DNA from: Asinibacterium sp. OR53
Lineage (GTDB): Bacteria > Bacteroidota > Bacteroidia > Chitinophagales > Chitinophagaceae
Assembly: GCF_000515315.1 (NCBI RefSeq)
Contig: NZ_KI911562.1
Coordinates: 434,001 to 498,000 of the forward strand
Direction of reading: 5' to 3'
DNA length: 64,000 nt
The position numbers and the translations under genes were made by a program. Positions 25,711 to 35,188 of the stretch are shown here, one piece after another (within the stretch, counting starts at the first letter, position 1; each line of letters opens with the position of its first letter). Under the pieces are notes generated by a model. The model made no database searches and was not told the DNA's origin. It saw only the letters and a list, made by a program, of their open reading frames with translations.

Positions 25711-28296
25711 ATGTCTTCATCATTATACACCAATAACTTCAAACGCAACGTAGCAGATAAATATACCATTTACAATAGTCTGTTTGCAGCGCTTCCCTTT
25801 TCCGGAGTAGCCAATGTTGGCGCTTTTCTCCCCATTCTTTTACAAGCTTGTGTTGACGGATACGCCAATGGGAAAAGCCCCATAGAGATCATCAACGAGT
25901 TCTTTCAGCAGCATACCAGCGTACGCGAGGAGACCGACAAGATCGACCGGCTCTTCAAATCCGTTCAGTACATTGAAAGACAGGTGGTATTATTCGATGC
26001 CATCGAAGATGCCGCTTTTGATTCTGTCAATGATATCAACGGCGCCGGCAGCCTGAAAGGCCTCTATAATGAAGCTGTTTTCACCGGAAAAACGCAGGCT
26101 CTGAAAAACAAATTGCGCAAATTCAAGGTGCGGGTTGTACTCACAGCGCATCCCACCCAGTTTTATCCAGGTAATGTACTGGGCATCATTCACGACATGA
26201 GCGATGCCATCAATAAAAACGATTTCCATACCATCAACCAATACATCCAGCAGTTGGGCATCACGCCTTTCTTTAACAAGAAGCAACCCACGCCTTACGA
26301 TGAAGCGGTCAATCTCATGTGGTACCTGGAAAACATCCTTTACCAATCCATCGGTAATATCTACAATTTTATTGCCCGCGAAATATTCGACAACGATTAC
26401 GATGGAGACAATCCTTTCATTGAACTGGGCTTCTGGCCTGGTGGCGACAGGGATGGGAATCCCTTTGTCAATGCTGCTACTACTATCAAAGTAGCTGAGG
26501 CACTAAGAAGCGCTATCATTGTATGCTATTACCGGGATATCCGCAAACTCAAGCGCCGCCTCACTTTCTCGGGCGTAGACCAGATGGTGCACGAACTGGA
26601 GGAACAACTATATGCAAACGTTTTCCGTCCAACCGATTGCCGTCATATCGGTAAAGATGAGCTCCTTCATAAGCTGTACGATATACGCAACCTGATGGTA
26701 TCGCAGCACCATTCCCTGTTCCTGCAAAGGGTCGATAGCCTGATACACAAAGTGAAGATATTCGGTATGCATTTCGCTTCACTGGACGTGAGGCAGGACA
26801 GTCGTATACACAGGCATGTGTTGCTGCAGATCAACAAAGAATTAAAAGAAAAATCTTTACACCCCATACTGCCCGACAATTACGAAACGCTCAGCCCCAC
26901 TGCACAAATTGCGGTGCTGGCCGATCTGCACGGCAACATCGATCCTGCGCTCTTCAGGGATACCATTACCAGGGATACCCTTGAAAGCATGTATGCCATC
27001 AACCAGATACAACAGTTAAACGGAGAAGCCGGCTGTCATCGTTACATCATCAGCAATTGCCAGAGCGCGGTGAATGTGATGGAAGTATATGCCCTGCTCC
27101 GTTTATGCGGATGGAGCAAGGAATTGCTCAGCATCGACATTGTTCCTTTGTTTGAGACCATCGACGACCTGCAGCAAGCAGAGTCGATCATGGAGTTGCT
27201 CTATACGCTTCCCATTTACAAGCAACACCTGCACCTGCGTAAGCAACAGCAAACCATAATGCTCGGCTTCAGCGATGGCACCAAAGACGGTGGCTACCTG
27301 CAGGCCAACTGGAGCATTTATACGGCCAAAGAAAACCTTACTGCCATTTCGCGCAAATACAATATCAAAGCCCGCTTCTTCGATGGCCGCGGAGGCCCCC
27401 CTTCTCGCGGCGGAGGTAAAACGAATAAGTTTTACGCTTCACTCGGCAGCAATATTGAGAACGAAGAAATACAGATTACCGTACAGGGGCAAACCATTAC
27501 GTCCAATTTCGGCACCATACAATCATCGCAGTATAACCTGGAGCAATTACTGAGTGCCGGGGCCAGTAATGAATTGTTTGCCGACACACGCATACAGGTA
27601 TCGCAACACGACCGTTTCCTGCTGGAAGAACTGGGCAGGATCAGTCACGAAGCATACCAATCGTTCAAAACACATCCACTGTTCCTCTCTTACCTGCAAC
27701 GGTTCAGTCCGCTGAATTATTACAGCAAAAGCAATATTGCCAGCCGCCCTTCCAAAAGAGGCAATGGCGGAGACCTGAAATTCGAAGACCTTCGTGCCGT
27801 GCCATTTGTGGGAAGCTGGAGCCAGCTCAAACAAAACGTGCCGGGCTTTTACGGTGTAGGCACTGCTTTGCTGGAAATGAAGAATAAAGGTTTGTGGAAT
27901 GATGTGAAAGCGATGTTCCGCAACGTGCTTTTCTTCCGCACATTGATCGACAACAGCATGATGAGTATGCTGAAATCTTATTTTGCTATAACACAGTATA
28001 TTAAAGACGATCCACAGTACGGACCCATCTGGCAACTCGTCAAAGATGAGTTCGACCTCACCCGGCGGCTCGTATTGCAACTGGCCGATGCGGCCGACCT
28101 GATGGCCGATGACCAGCCAGGCCGCGCTTCTATCCAGATGCGTGATAAGATTGTATTGCCCCTGCTTACCATCCAGCAGTATGCGCTACATCAACTGAAT
28201 CAGCCCGAGACCAACGAGCAACTGAAAGTGGTGTATGAGAAACTGGTTACCAGGAGTATGTTCGGGATCATCAATGCTGCGAGGAACTCGGCGTAA
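25711..28296 (+). CDS. ppc: Phosphoenolpyruvate carboxylase
   Basis: An 861-aa cytoplasmic enzyme converting phosphoenolpyruvate and bicarbonate to oxaloacetate. The catalytic histidine motif VLTAHPTQ is at about residues 143-150 and the glycine-rich loop GRGGPPSRGGG near residue 558. FWPGGDRDGNPFV matches the conserved GGDRDGNP box. Length is typical. It is a stand-alone gene whose end lies 2 nt from the convergent glycosylase gene. No strong promoter consensus is seen upstream; TAACTTCG at about 25683 is a weak candidate. Confidence 0.95.
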   Translation: MSSSLYTNNFKRNVADKYTIYNSLFAALPFSGVANVGAFLPILLQACVDGYANGKSPIEIINEFFQQHTSVREETDKIDRLFKSVQYIERQVVLFDAIEDAAFDSVNDINGAGSLKGLYNEAVFTGKTQALKNKLRKFKVRVVLTAHPTQFYPGNVLGIIHDMSDAINKNDFHTINQYIQQLGITPFFNKKQPTPYDEAVNLMWYLENILYQSIGNIYNFIAREIFDNDYDGDNPFIELGFWPGGDRDGNPFVNAATTIKVAEALRSAIIVCYYRDIRKLKRRLTFSGVDQMVHELEEQLYANVFRPTDCRHIGKDELLHKLYDIRNLMVSQHHSLFLQRVDSLIHKVKIFGMHFASLDVRQDSRIHRHVLLQINKELKEKSLHPILPDNYETLSPTAQIAVLADLHGNIDPALFRDTITRDTLESMYAINQIQQLNGEAGCHRYIISNCQSAVNVMEVYALLRLCGWSKELLSIDIVPLFETIDDLQQAESIMELLYTLPIYKQHLHLRKQQQTIMLGFSDGTKDGGYLQANWSIYTAKENLTAISRKYNIKARFFDGRGGPPSRGGGKTNKFYASLGSNIENEEIQITVQGQTITSNFGTIQSSQYNLEQLLSAGASNELFADTRIQVSQHDRFLLEELGRISHEAYQSFKTHPLFLSYLQRFSPLNYYSKSNIASRPSKRGNGGDLKFEDLRAVPFVGSWSQLKQNVPGFYGVGTALLEMKNKGLWNDVKAMFRNVLFFRTLIDNSMMSMLKSYFAITQYIKDDPQYGPIWQLVKDEFDLTRRLVLQLADAADLMADDQPGRASIQMRDKIVLPLLTIQQYALHQLNQPETNEQLKVVYEKLVTRSMFGIINAARNSA

Positions 28297-28298
28297 CA

Positions 28299-28892
28299 TC
28301 AGGCATCTTTCCACGCCCATAAATGCAAGCAGGCGTAGGTCCTGTATGGTGTCCATTTCGAAGATAGGCGGAGCATTTTTTCTTTCATCGCTTTTTTATC
28401 GGTGGCATCCAGTTTGTATATATGGGTCATAGCCTGTTGAATACCCAGGTCGTCCACAGCGAAAACATCTTCACGCCCCAGCGTAAACATGAGCAGCATT
28501 TCAACCGTCCACTTCCCCACGCCTTTGATAGCGGTCAACAGCTCTATGATCTCTTCATTGCTCATGACCAGCAGTTTCTTATCGGTGATCTGATGTTCGA
28601 TACAGAAACGCGCTACATTTTGTACATAAGATACCTTGGCATTGCTTAGCCCTATAGCACGCAGTTTTTCCGGTGGTGTATCCAATACCTGTTGCGGACT
28701 GGGCTCCTTTCCGTTATACAATTCCAGGAAACGATGGTAAATAACCCTGGCTACTTTGGTGCTCAGTTGTTGGCTCATGATGCTGGCCATTAGTCTCAGC
28801 GGAATATTCTTGTGCAGTTTCAACTCATGCACTTCCTCACCTATGGCCTTTGCCAGCCTTTTGTCTTTTTGCAGATGTTTGATATACTCCAT
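28299..28892 (-). CDS. DNA-3-methyladenine glycosylase (AlkA-like, HhH-GPD)
   Basis: A 197-aa base-excision repair enzyme removing alkylated purines. The helix-hairpin-helix is AIKGVGKWTVEMLLMF, followed by the Gly/Pro-rich loop and catalytic aspartate in VFAVDDLG. LSNAKVSYVQNVARF is also typical. It lacks the N-terminal domain of E. coli AlkA, as many short bacterial homologues do. It diverges from mnmD with a 28-nt gap. Confidence 0.9.
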   Translation of the reverse strand: MEYIKHLQKDKRLAKAIGEEVHELKLHKNIPLRLMASIMSQQLSTKVARVIYHRFLELYNGKEPSPQQVLDTPPEKLRAIGLSNAKVSYVQNVARFCIEHQITDKKLLVMSNEEIIELLTAIKGVGKWTVEMLLMFTLGREDVFAVDDLGIQQAMTHIYKLDATDKKAMKEKMLRLSSKWTPYRTYACLHLWAWKDA

Positions 28893-28920
28893 GCGGTTAA
28901 GTTAGCTAATTTGCAATGCC

Positions 28921-29589
28921 ATGCAAAGGGAAATTAGATTAACGGCAGATGGTTCGCATACAGTTGCCATACCGGCGATGGATGTAAGCTATCATAGTAA
29001 ACACGGTGCAGTAAGTGAAAGCATGCAAGTATATATTGAAGCCGGACTGCTTACCTGTATGAACGGTTTTGCCAGTGACCCTGTTTGCATATTTGAGATG
29101 GGGTTTGGTACAGGGTTGAATGCCTTGCTCAGCTTGCGCGAAGCGATCAACCACCGAAGAAATATTTTTTACCTGGCCATTGAACCATATCCGTTAACCA
29201 CTACAGAAGCTGCATTATTGAATTACGGAAGGATCATCGGCTTTGAAGATGCTTTTCAATTCTTGCATACAGCAGCATGGGAGAAACCGCTTTCGATAAA
29301 TCCCTTTTTCACACTCCATAAAACACAGGCGGCATTGCAGGATTTCACTACAGGCCATTCTTTTCATTGTATTTATTTCGATGCTTTTGCACCTGAAGCG
29401 CAACCTGAACTATGGACAACAGGCATCTTTTCACAATTATTTCCCCTGCTCCTGCCAGGAGGATGCCTCGTTACTTATTCCAGTAAGAGCATCGTAAGAA
29501 AAGCCATGGCCGAAGCGGGCTTCAGGGTGGAAAAGATTCCGGGTCCGCACGGCAAAAGGGAAATGGTAAGGGCATGGAAACTGCAATAA
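28921..29589 (+). CDS. mnmD: tRNA (5-methylaminomethyl-2-thiouridine) methyltransferase MnmD
   Basis: A 222-aa SAM-dependent methyltransferase acting on the wobble uridine (U34) of tRNAs, corresponding to the methyltransferase half of E. coli MnmC. Motif I is IFEMGFGTGLNALL near residue 60, and IYFDAFAPEAQPELWT near 150 is the family hallmark. The oxidase half of MnmC is absent, which is usual for stand-alone MnmD. Confidence 0.88.
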   Translation: MQREIRLTADGSHTVAIPAMDVSYHSKHGAVSESMQVYIEAGLLTCMNGFASDPVCIFEMGFGTGLNALLSLREAINHRRNIFYLAIEPYPLTTTEAALLNYGRIIGFEDAFQFLHTAAWEKPLSINPFFTLHKTQAALQDFTTGHSFHCIYFDAFAPEAQPELWTTGIFSQLFPLLLPGGCLVTYSSKSIVRKAMAEAGFRVEKIPGPHGKREMVRAWKLQ

Positions 29590-29624
29590 TTACTATATTG
29601 AATGATCATCTTTAAACACATTAC

Positions 29625-30047
29625 ATGAAATACTTTGTCTTCATTGCCGCCCTCCTGTTCCAGCAACCACTGTATGCCCAACACAAAGACGAGCAGGCAA
29701 TCCGTCAAATACTGACCGATCAAACAACCGAATGGAACAAAGGAAACCTGGAAGCCTTTATGAAAGGCTATTGGAAAAATGATAGTTTATTGTTCGTAGG
29801 CAAAACCGGTCCGCGTTACGGGTTCCAGACAACACTGGATAATTACCACAAAGGATACCCCGATACTGCTGCGATGGGCAAATTAAGCTTCAACATCATA
29901 CAGGTGAAGCGGCTTTCTCCGGACTATTATTTTGTATTGGGGAAATGGATGCTCAAAAGAAGTATGGGCGACCTGAGCGGACATTACACGCTTTTATTCA
30001 GAAAAATAGCCGGCCAGTGGAAGATAGTAGTAGACCACAGCAGCTAA
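29625..30047 (+). CDS. Secreted SnoaL/DUF4440-like protein
   Basis: A 140-aa protein with a signal peptide (MKYFVFIAALLFQQPLYA) and an NTF2-like fold signature: IRQILTDQTTEWNKGNLEAF at the start, GFQTTLDNYHKGYPD in the middle and HYTLLFRKIAGQWKIVVDHS at the end, as in YybH/DUF4440 proteins. The ligand or reaction is unknown. Confidence 0.75.
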   Translation: MKYFVFIAALLFQQPLYAQHKDEQAIRQILTDQTTEWNKGNLEAFMKGYWKNDSLLFVGKTGPRYGFQTTLDNYHKGYPDTAAMGKLSFNIIQVKRLSPDYYFVLGKWMLKRSMGDLSGHYTLLFRKIAGQWKIVVDHSS

Positions 30048-30050
30048 GCT

Positions 30051-30287
30051 TCATTCATCATCTTCCTGCTTCAACGGCTTACGCCATAACCATACAATAT
30101 ACCATATAAAAGCGCCCAGGCTCAATAAGAACCATGTATAGAAAAGCAGGTTTTTGAGTTGGATGCGTTCATGTATGAAAGCCAGATCGTACATGATGCC
30201 TGCCGTGGAATTAACAGCAAGCCAAAGCAAACTCACTGAAAGGGTGTTCAGAATGCGTATCAGGTATCGTTTTACGATGGGTTCCAT
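30051..30287 (-). CDS. Small membrane protein, two predicted helices
   Basis: A 78-aa protein of no family I recognise. It has two hydrophobic segments (about 12-32 and 46-68) and a charged C-terminus (KPLKQEDDE). It lies 11 nt downstream of the M23 peptidase gene on the same strand, so it is probably co-transcribed with it. A shadow frame on the other strand shows nothing better. Confidence 0.55.
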   Translation of the reverse strand: MEPIVKRYLIRILNTLSVSLLWLAVNSTAGIMYDLAFIHERIQLKNLLFYTWFLLSLGAFIWYIVWLWRKPLKQEDDE

Positions 30288-30298
30288 GCCAACTTTCT

Positions 30299-31270
30299 TT
30301 AATCAAAGCTTTGATTGCTGGCTGCTGCCATTTTAAGTATCCTGTCGAATTGCGCCGGTGTAAGATCATTGTAGAAATAATAAATGGGATCCACCGGAAT
30401 GCCATTCTTGTGTACTTCATAATGACAATGTGGTCCGGTGCTCTTACCCGTATTGCCCACATAGCCGATCACTTCGCCCCGCTTCACCGATTGTCCCACC
30501 CTTGCTTTGATGCGGTACATGTGTCCATATAAAGTTTCATAGCCGTAACCATGGTTGATCACCACACGGTTACCATAACCACCGGTATTGAATCCTGCAT
30601 CCTTCACAACGCCATCGGCCGTAGCATAAATAGGCGTTCCCTGTGGTGCTGAAAAATCGAGACCCATGTGCGCCCGCCGCTCTTTGTACACGGGGTCTAT
30701 ACGATAACCGAAACCAGATGCAATGCGGTTGAGGTTTTTATTACTTACCGGCTGGATAGCAGGAATGGCTGCCAGTAGCTTTTCCTTATTCTTCACCATA
30801 TTGGCGATCTCATTAAAAGATTTTTCCTGGTAAGCGAGGCGCAGGGCCAGGTTGTTCAGTTGACCGGTCATGCTTTTGATGAGCTCGGTCTCACCCATCG
30901 CCTGCACCAGTGTTACCTCCTTACTCTTTTCCATTTCACGTATGCGCGCACTGTCGGGAATGGGTTTGGCTTCGAAAATGGAACGGTAAACCGTATTGTC
31001 GCGGTTCTCTATTTCGTCCATCTGCAATTCGAGCTGCTTCAGGCGTTCCTGGAAAATGCTGTAATTCTGGGTAAGGTCTTCATATTGCTGGCGCAACAGT
31101 TTTTCCTTGGGAGAATCGATATAGCGGAAAGTGATGGCTACGATGATCATGCCGGTAACCGCCGAAGCCATTAGAAAACCCATCACGCGCAAAAGGCGAA
31201 CACGCAGGGGTGTTTCCAGTTTCTCATAGCGGAGCGTATGGGTATTATAATAATATTTTATTTTCTTCAT
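30299..31270 (-). CDS. M23 family metallopeptidase (LytM-type) with membrane anchor and coiled coil
   Basis: A 323-aa envelope protein: N-terminal cytoplasmic basic stretch, one membrane segment (about 28-50), a coiled coil (about 55-95 and 135-170), and a C-terminal M23 peptidase domain. The zinc ligands are visible in AHMGLDFSAPQGTPIYA and in GPHCHYEVHKNG (HxH), so the catalytic site is intact. Such proteins cleave peptidoglycan peptide crosslinks or regulate other hydrolases. It diverges from alaS. Confidence 0.9.
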   Translation of the reverse strand: MKKIKYYYNTHTLRYEKLETPLRVRLLRVMGFLMASAVTGMIIVAITFRYIDSPKEKLLRQQYEDLTQNYSIFQERLKQLELQMDEIENRDNTVYRSIFEAKPIPDSARIREMEKSKEVTLVQAMGETELIKSMTGQLNNLALRLAYQEKSFNEIANMVKNKEKLLAAIPAIQPVSNKNLNRIASGFGYRIDPVYKERRAHMGLDFSAPQGTPIYATADGVVKDAGFNTGGYGNRVVINHGYGYETLYGHMYRIKARVGQSVKRGEVIGYVGNTGKSTGPHCHYEVHKNGIPVDPIYYFYNDLTPAQFDRILKMAAASNQSFD

Positions 31271-31283
31271 AGGGGGGTGCTAC

Positions 31284-31313
31284 TTCCAAAGAGGCGCCAA
31301 ATCCCTACCTTTG
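31284..31313 (+). promoter_or_regulatory. Candidate alaS promoter
   Basis: A perfect -7 box TACCTTTG at 31306-31313, with TTC (31284-31286) in the -33 position 19 nt upstream, one base from TTG. It lies inside the longest possible alaS reading frame, supporting the later start at 31382. Confidence 0.45.
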
Positions 31314-31331
31314 ATGCCCTTGAAAAGCTTC

Positions 31332-31339
31332 CAAAGATA
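31332..31339 (-). promoter_or_regulatory. Possible -7 element for the M23 peptidase gene
   Basis: TATCTTTG on the minus strand, about 60 nt upstream of the peptidase start. No TTG is found 17-23 nt further upstream, so support rests on the -7 box alone. Confidence 0.25.
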
Positions 31340-31381
31340 GTTTCTAACCGCATAAATGCCTTTATAAAAATTTTTGTCCAG

Positions 31382-34012
31382 ATGATGACCAGTGCCGAGA
31401 TCAGACAGCAATTCCTTAACTTTTTTGCTTCCAAACAGCACCAGATCGTTCCTTCTGCCCCTATTGTGGTGAAAAATGATCCCACACTTTTGTTCACCAA
31501 TGCGGGGATGAACCAGTTCAAAGATTTTTTCCTGGGAAACAAAAAACCGGCAAGTCCTCGTGTGGCTGATACCCAAAAATGTCTCCGGGTAAGTGGCAAA
31601 CACAACGATCTCGAAGAAGTGGGTGTGGACACTTATCACCACACCATGTTTGAAATGCTGGGTAATTGGAGCTTTGGCGATTATTTCAAGAAAGAAGCCA
31701 TTGCCTGGAGCTGGGAACTGCTTACCGAAATATATAAGATCGATAAAGACCGTTTGTATGTAACCGTTTTTGAAGGTGATAGCCAGGAAGGATTGCCCAA
31801 AGATGATGAAGCTTTTGCAGAATGGGAAAAGCACATAACACGCGAGCGGATTTTGCTGGGTAATAAAAAAGACAATTTCTGGGAGATGGGTGATACCGGC
31901 CCTTGCGGCCCCTGCTCAGAGATACATGTAGACTGCCGTTCGGATGAAGAAAGAAAAGCAGTAGCCGGTAGTACGCTGGTGAATAAAGATCATCCGCAGG
32001 TGATTGAGATATGGAATAATGTATTCATGCAGTTCAACCGCCTGAAAGATGGCAGCCTGCAACCCCTGCCAGCCAAGCATGTAGATACGGGCATGGGCTT
32101 TGAAAGACTCGTGAGGGTATTGCAACAGAAACAGAGCAATTACGATACCGATGTATTCACCGGCACCATTGCCGCTACTCAAAAGATCACGGGACAGCAG
32201 TATCATTTTAGTGATGATAAAAAAGACATTGCTTTCCGCGTGCTGGCCGATCATATCCGTGCCATCGCTTTCACCATTGCAGACGGGCAGCTCCCATCCA
32301 ATACCGGCGCTGGTTATGTGATTCGGCGCATCCTGCGACGCGCCGTTCGTTATTATTATTCATACCTGGATTATAAGCAGCCCCTTTTATTTCAGCTGAT
32401 CCCCATCCTTGCCAAACAATTCGCTACTGTATTCCCTGAATTACAACAGCAGGTGGGATTCATTGGCAAAGTGGTGAAGGAAGAAGAAGAAGCATTCCTC
32501 CGCACATTGGAAAAAGGATTGAAGCGGATTGATGATATCATTGGTAATGCAAACCTCAACAAAACCAAATCCATCGAAGGAAAAGCGGCATTCGAATTGT
32601 TCGATACATTCGGCTTCCCTGTTGATCTTACACGCCTCATAGCCACTGAAAATAAGCTGGGGGTTGACGAAGCCGGCTTTGAAGCAGAGATGCAACAACA
32701 GAAAAACCGCAGTCGCGCTGCAACTGCAGTAGATACCGAAGATTGGGTGATACTGCACGAAGATGCGCTTTCGGAATTCGTGGGATACGATACATTGGAA
32801 ATACGCAGCAGGCTGATCCGCTACCGCAAAGTCAAAGCAAAAGGAAAAGAGTTGGTACAACTCGTATTGGAAGCCACTCCTTTTTATGCAGAGAGCGGCG
32901 GACAGGTAGGTGATACCGGCGTGCTTGATTTCGAAGGCGAGCGGATTGAAGTGATCGATACCAAAAAAGAGAATAACCTCACCATTCATCTTACAGAAAA
33001 ATTGCCTGGCAATACGCAGGCTTCGGTGATCGCTGCGGTGAACAGGCCCAGGCGCCATGCGACCACTATTCATCACAGCGCTACACACTTACTGCATGCG
33101 GCACTCAGATCGGTGTTGGGTACACATGTAGCGCAAAAAGGAAGCCTGGTGAATGAAGAAGGGCTGCGATTCGACTTTTCTCATTTTGCCAAACTGAGCG
33201 AAGAAGAGATCGTTCATATTGAAAGGTTGGTGAATGAAAAGATCAGGACCAATATTCCCGTTCACATCAAAGAAATGAACAGGGATGAAGCGATTGCTAT
33301 GGGTGCGATGGCCTTGTTCGGTGAGAAATACGGCGATACCGTGCGCGTAGTGATCATAGACCCTGCTTATTCTGTTGAGCTCTGTGGAGGAACACACGTG
33401 GGCAATACCGGGGAACTGGGCTTTTTCAAAATAAAACACGAATCTGCGGTGGCAGCCGGTGTACGGCGCATAGAAGCCGTAAGCGGCACAGCCGCAGAGC
33501 AACTGGTATTGGATCAGTTTGAGCAACTACGCCAGGTGCGGGAATCATTGAAACATCCTAAAGAACTGCTCAAAGCAGTAGACGCACTGGTAAGCGATAA
33601 CAATGAATTGCGCAAACAGGTTGAGAGCCTGGAAGCCAAACAACTGATCGTGATTAAACAGGAATTACTGAAGCAGGTGGAATCAGTGAATGGGAATGCT
33701 TTCCTCGGGGCGATCGTAGAAGTGGGCAATGCAGATGGCCTTAAAAAATTATGCTTCGAACTGAAAAAAGAACTGAACAACTACCTCGTAGTGTTGGCTG
33801 CCAATATTGATGGTAAAGCACAGGTGGCCATACTTATTGATGAATCATTGAGTACTTCACGCGGACTCGAAGCGCCAAAAATTATCAAAGAACAGGTGGC
33901 CCCACTGATCAAGGGCGGCGGCGGCGGACAGAAAACATTGGCCACAGCAGGCGGTCAGGATGCAGGTAACCTTTTACAGGTTATTGCAAAAGTCAAGGCG
34001 CTTATTGAATAA
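31382..34012 (+). CDS. alaS: Alanine--tRNA ligase
   Basis: An 876-aa class II aminoacyl-tRNA synthetase, the same length as E. coli AlaS. It starts MMTSAEIRQQFLNFF, the canonical N-terminus. The in-frame extension back to 31238 has no family similarity and would place the promoter inside the gene. Domains: aminoacylation core with KNDPTLLFTNAGMNQFKDFF; the tRNA-recognition region; the editing domain with HSATHLLHAALR and the zinc-site VELCGGTHVGNTGE; and the C-terminal C-Ala/DHHA1 part ending in IKGGGGGQKTLATAGG. Confidence 0.97.
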   Translation: MMTSAEIRQQFLNFFASKQHQIVPSAPIVVKNDPTLLFTNAGMNQFKDFFLGNKKPASPRVADTQKCLRVSGKHNDLEEVGVDTYHHTMFEMLGNWSFGDYFKKEAIAWSWELLTEIYKIDKDRLYVTVFEGDSQEGLPKDDEAFAEWEKHITRERILLGNKKDNFWEMGDTGPCGPCSEIHVDCRSDEERKAVAGSTLVNKDHPQVIEIWNNVFMQFNRLKDGSLQPLPAKHVDTGMGFERLVRVLQQKQSNYDTDVFTGTIAATQKITGQQYHFSDDKKDIAFRVLADHIRAIAFTIADGQLPSNTGAGYVIRRILRRAVRYYYSYLDYKQPLLFQLIPILAKQFATVFPELQQQVGFIGKVVKEEEEAFLRTLEKGLKRIDDIIGNANLNKTKSIEGKAAFELFDTFGFPVDLTRLIATENKLGVDEAGFEAEMQQQKNRSRAATAVDTEDWVILHEDALSEFVGYDTLEIRSRLIRYRKVKAKGKELVQLVLEATPFYAESGGQVGDTGVLDFEGERIEVIDTKKENNLTIHLTEKLPGNTQASVIAAVNRPRRHATTIHHSATHLLHAALRSVLGTHVAQKGSLVNEEGLRFDFSHFAKLSEEEIVHIERLVNEKIRTNIPVHIKEMNRDEAIAMGAMALFGEKYGDTVRVVIIDPAYSVELCGGTHVGNTGELGFFKIKHESAVAAGVRRIEAVSGTAAEQLVLDQFEQLRQVRESLKHPKELLKAVDALVSDNNELRKQVESLEAKQLIVIKQELLKQVESVNGNAFLGAIVEVGNADGLKKLCFELKKELNNYLVVLAANIDGKAQVAILIDESLSTSRGLEAPKIIKEQVAPLIKGGGGGQKTLATAGGQDAGNLLQVIAKVKALIE

Positions 34013-34071
34013 AGTGCCTTTCTTAACCATCTGCAAGGATCCTTTAACCTTATTTAACATCTCCGAAGGTA

Positions 34072-34100
34072 TTCGTATGTAAGAAAAATCGGTAAATTTG
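34072..34100 (+). promoter_or_regulatory. Candidate promoter of the PDZ protein gene
   Basis: A perfect -7 box TAAATTTG at 34093-34100, with TTC (34072-34074) 18 nt upstream in place of TTG. The leader would be about 30 nt. Confidence 0.5.
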
Positions 34101-34137
34101 ATCTACTAATGATTTCGTATAATTAAAATCATGTTTT

Positions 34138-35106
34138 ATGTATTTCAAATGTATTACAGCTTCTGTGCTGGCATTGTGCATCGCGGGCTCGGTTGCAGCC
34201 CAGGAAACACTTCCCCCTCCTGTTCCGGATAAGAAGTTCAAAAAAGAGGAAGACATCATCATTCGTAGAAAAGGCGACCGTGATGAAAAGACAACCATTA
34301 TAATGGATGGCGATAAGATCACCGTCAATGGAAAAGACATTGATGAACTGCACGATTCCGATTTGCAGGTATTGAGAGGTCCCGACGGATTGGCCATGGC
34401 AGGGCCGCGGATCAGGATGAAAGGACCCTGGGTTACAGTGCCTGACCATGATTTCAATTTTTCTTTCAGCTCCAACCGCGCGTTCCTGGGAGTGATGAGT
34501 GAAAAAAATGAAAAAGGCGCCAGGATCATCGAAGTAACCAAAGAAAGCCCTGCTGCCAAAGCCGGCCTGCAAAAAGGCGATATCATCACCAAAGTGGGTG
34601 ATAGCAAGATCGAAGGACCTGATGATCTCTATTCTGCGATCGGAAAATACAAGCCGGAAGAAAAAGTGAACATCAGCTATCTGCGCGGTGGTAATGAAAA
34701 GAGCACTTCCACTGCACTGGGAAAAAATAAAGAAAACCGGGTATTCAATTTCAGAAGAGATGAAATTGGTCCTCATTTCAAGTCTGACATGATGCCCCAT
34801 ATCCAATTCGATGGTATGCCTTTTATGCGCCCAAGATTGGGTTTGCAGGTGCAGGACCTCGACAACAGCAAAGGAGTGAAAGTGATGGATGTGAATGAAG
34901 ACGCCCCTGCTGCCAAAGCCGGTCTGCAAAAAGGCGATATTGTTACCGCCATCGATGGCAAAGAAATAAAATCAGTAGAAACCCTTCGGGAAAAACTGCG
35001 CGATTTGAAAGAGGGCGATAGTGTAAAACTCACTTATGAGCGGAATGGCAAGACGCAGACCGCTGAAGTAAAGTTCCCTAAAAAGCTGAAAACAGCCGAT
35101 TTATAA
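34138..35106 (+). CDS. Secreted protein with two PDZ domains
   Basis: A 322-aa exported protein: signal peptide (cleaved after about VAAQ), a charged region, then two PDZ domains. The first, about residues 115-200, contains SPAAKAGLQKGDIITKVGD; the second, about 230-315, contains APAAKAGLQKGDIVTAIDGK. There is no HtrA-type protease domain, so it is a binding or scaffold protein and not a DegP-like protease. It ends ahead of a clear intrinsic terminator. Confidence 0.85.
   Translation: MYFKCITASVLALCIAGSVAAQETLPPPVPDKKFKKEEDIIIRRKGDRDEKTTIIMDGDKITVNGKDIDELHDSDLQVLRGPDGLAMAGPRIRMKGPWVTVPDHDFNFSFSSNRAFLGVMSEKNEKGARIIEVTKESPAAKAGLQKGDIITKVGDSKIEGPDDLYSAIGKYKPEEKVNISYLRGGNEKSTSTALGKNKENRVFNFRRDEIGPHFKSDMMPHIQFDGMPFMRPRLGLQVQDLDNSKGVKVMDVNEDAPAAKAGLQKGDIVTAIDGKEIKSVETLREKLRDLKEGDSVKLTYERNGKTQTAEVKFPKKLKTADL
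34549..34940 (+). repeat. Direct repeat within the two PDZ domains
   Basis: A 35-nt segment at 34549-34583 recurs at 34906-34940 with a single mismatch (C to T at the eighteenth base), 357 bp apart and in the same frame. It encodes the PAAKAGLQKGDI loop of each PDZ domain. Confidence 0.75.
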
Positions 35107-35146
35107 AGATATCATAAAATTATTTTATTTCTCATGTTGCATTGTG

Positions 35147-35173
35147 CCGCGCCATTCCAGGCGCGGTTTTTTG
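35147..35173 (+). terminator. Intrinsic terminator after the PDZ protein gene
   Basis: Stem CCGCGCC (35147-35153) and GGCGCGG (35160-35166), loop ATTCCA, followed by six T (35167-35172). It lies 40 nt after the PDZ gene stop and only 16 nt before the gatB start, so gatB must have its own promoter. Confidence 0.8.
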
Positions 35174-35174
35174 T

Positions 35175-35182
35175 TATTTTTG
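35175..35182 (+). promoter_or_regulatory. Possible -7 element of gatB overlapping the terminator tail
   Basis: TATTTTTG matches TAnnTTTG and lies 6 nt before the gatB ATG at 35189. Initiation from it would give a nearly leaderless mRNA. The nearest usable TTG is about 30 nt upstream, outside the normal spacing, so support is weak. Confidence 0.3.
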
Positions 35183-35188
35183 CGCCCG

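Noticed and set aside
31238..31381. Longer N-terminus for AlaS.
   Set aside because: The extension has no family similarity, overlaps the divergent peptidase start and contains a consensus -7 promoter box; the start at 31382 gives the normal 876 aa.
34138..35106. HtrA/DegP protease call for the PDZ protein.
   Set aside because: There is no trypsin-like domain or GNSGG catalytic motif; only two PDZ domains follow the signal peptide.
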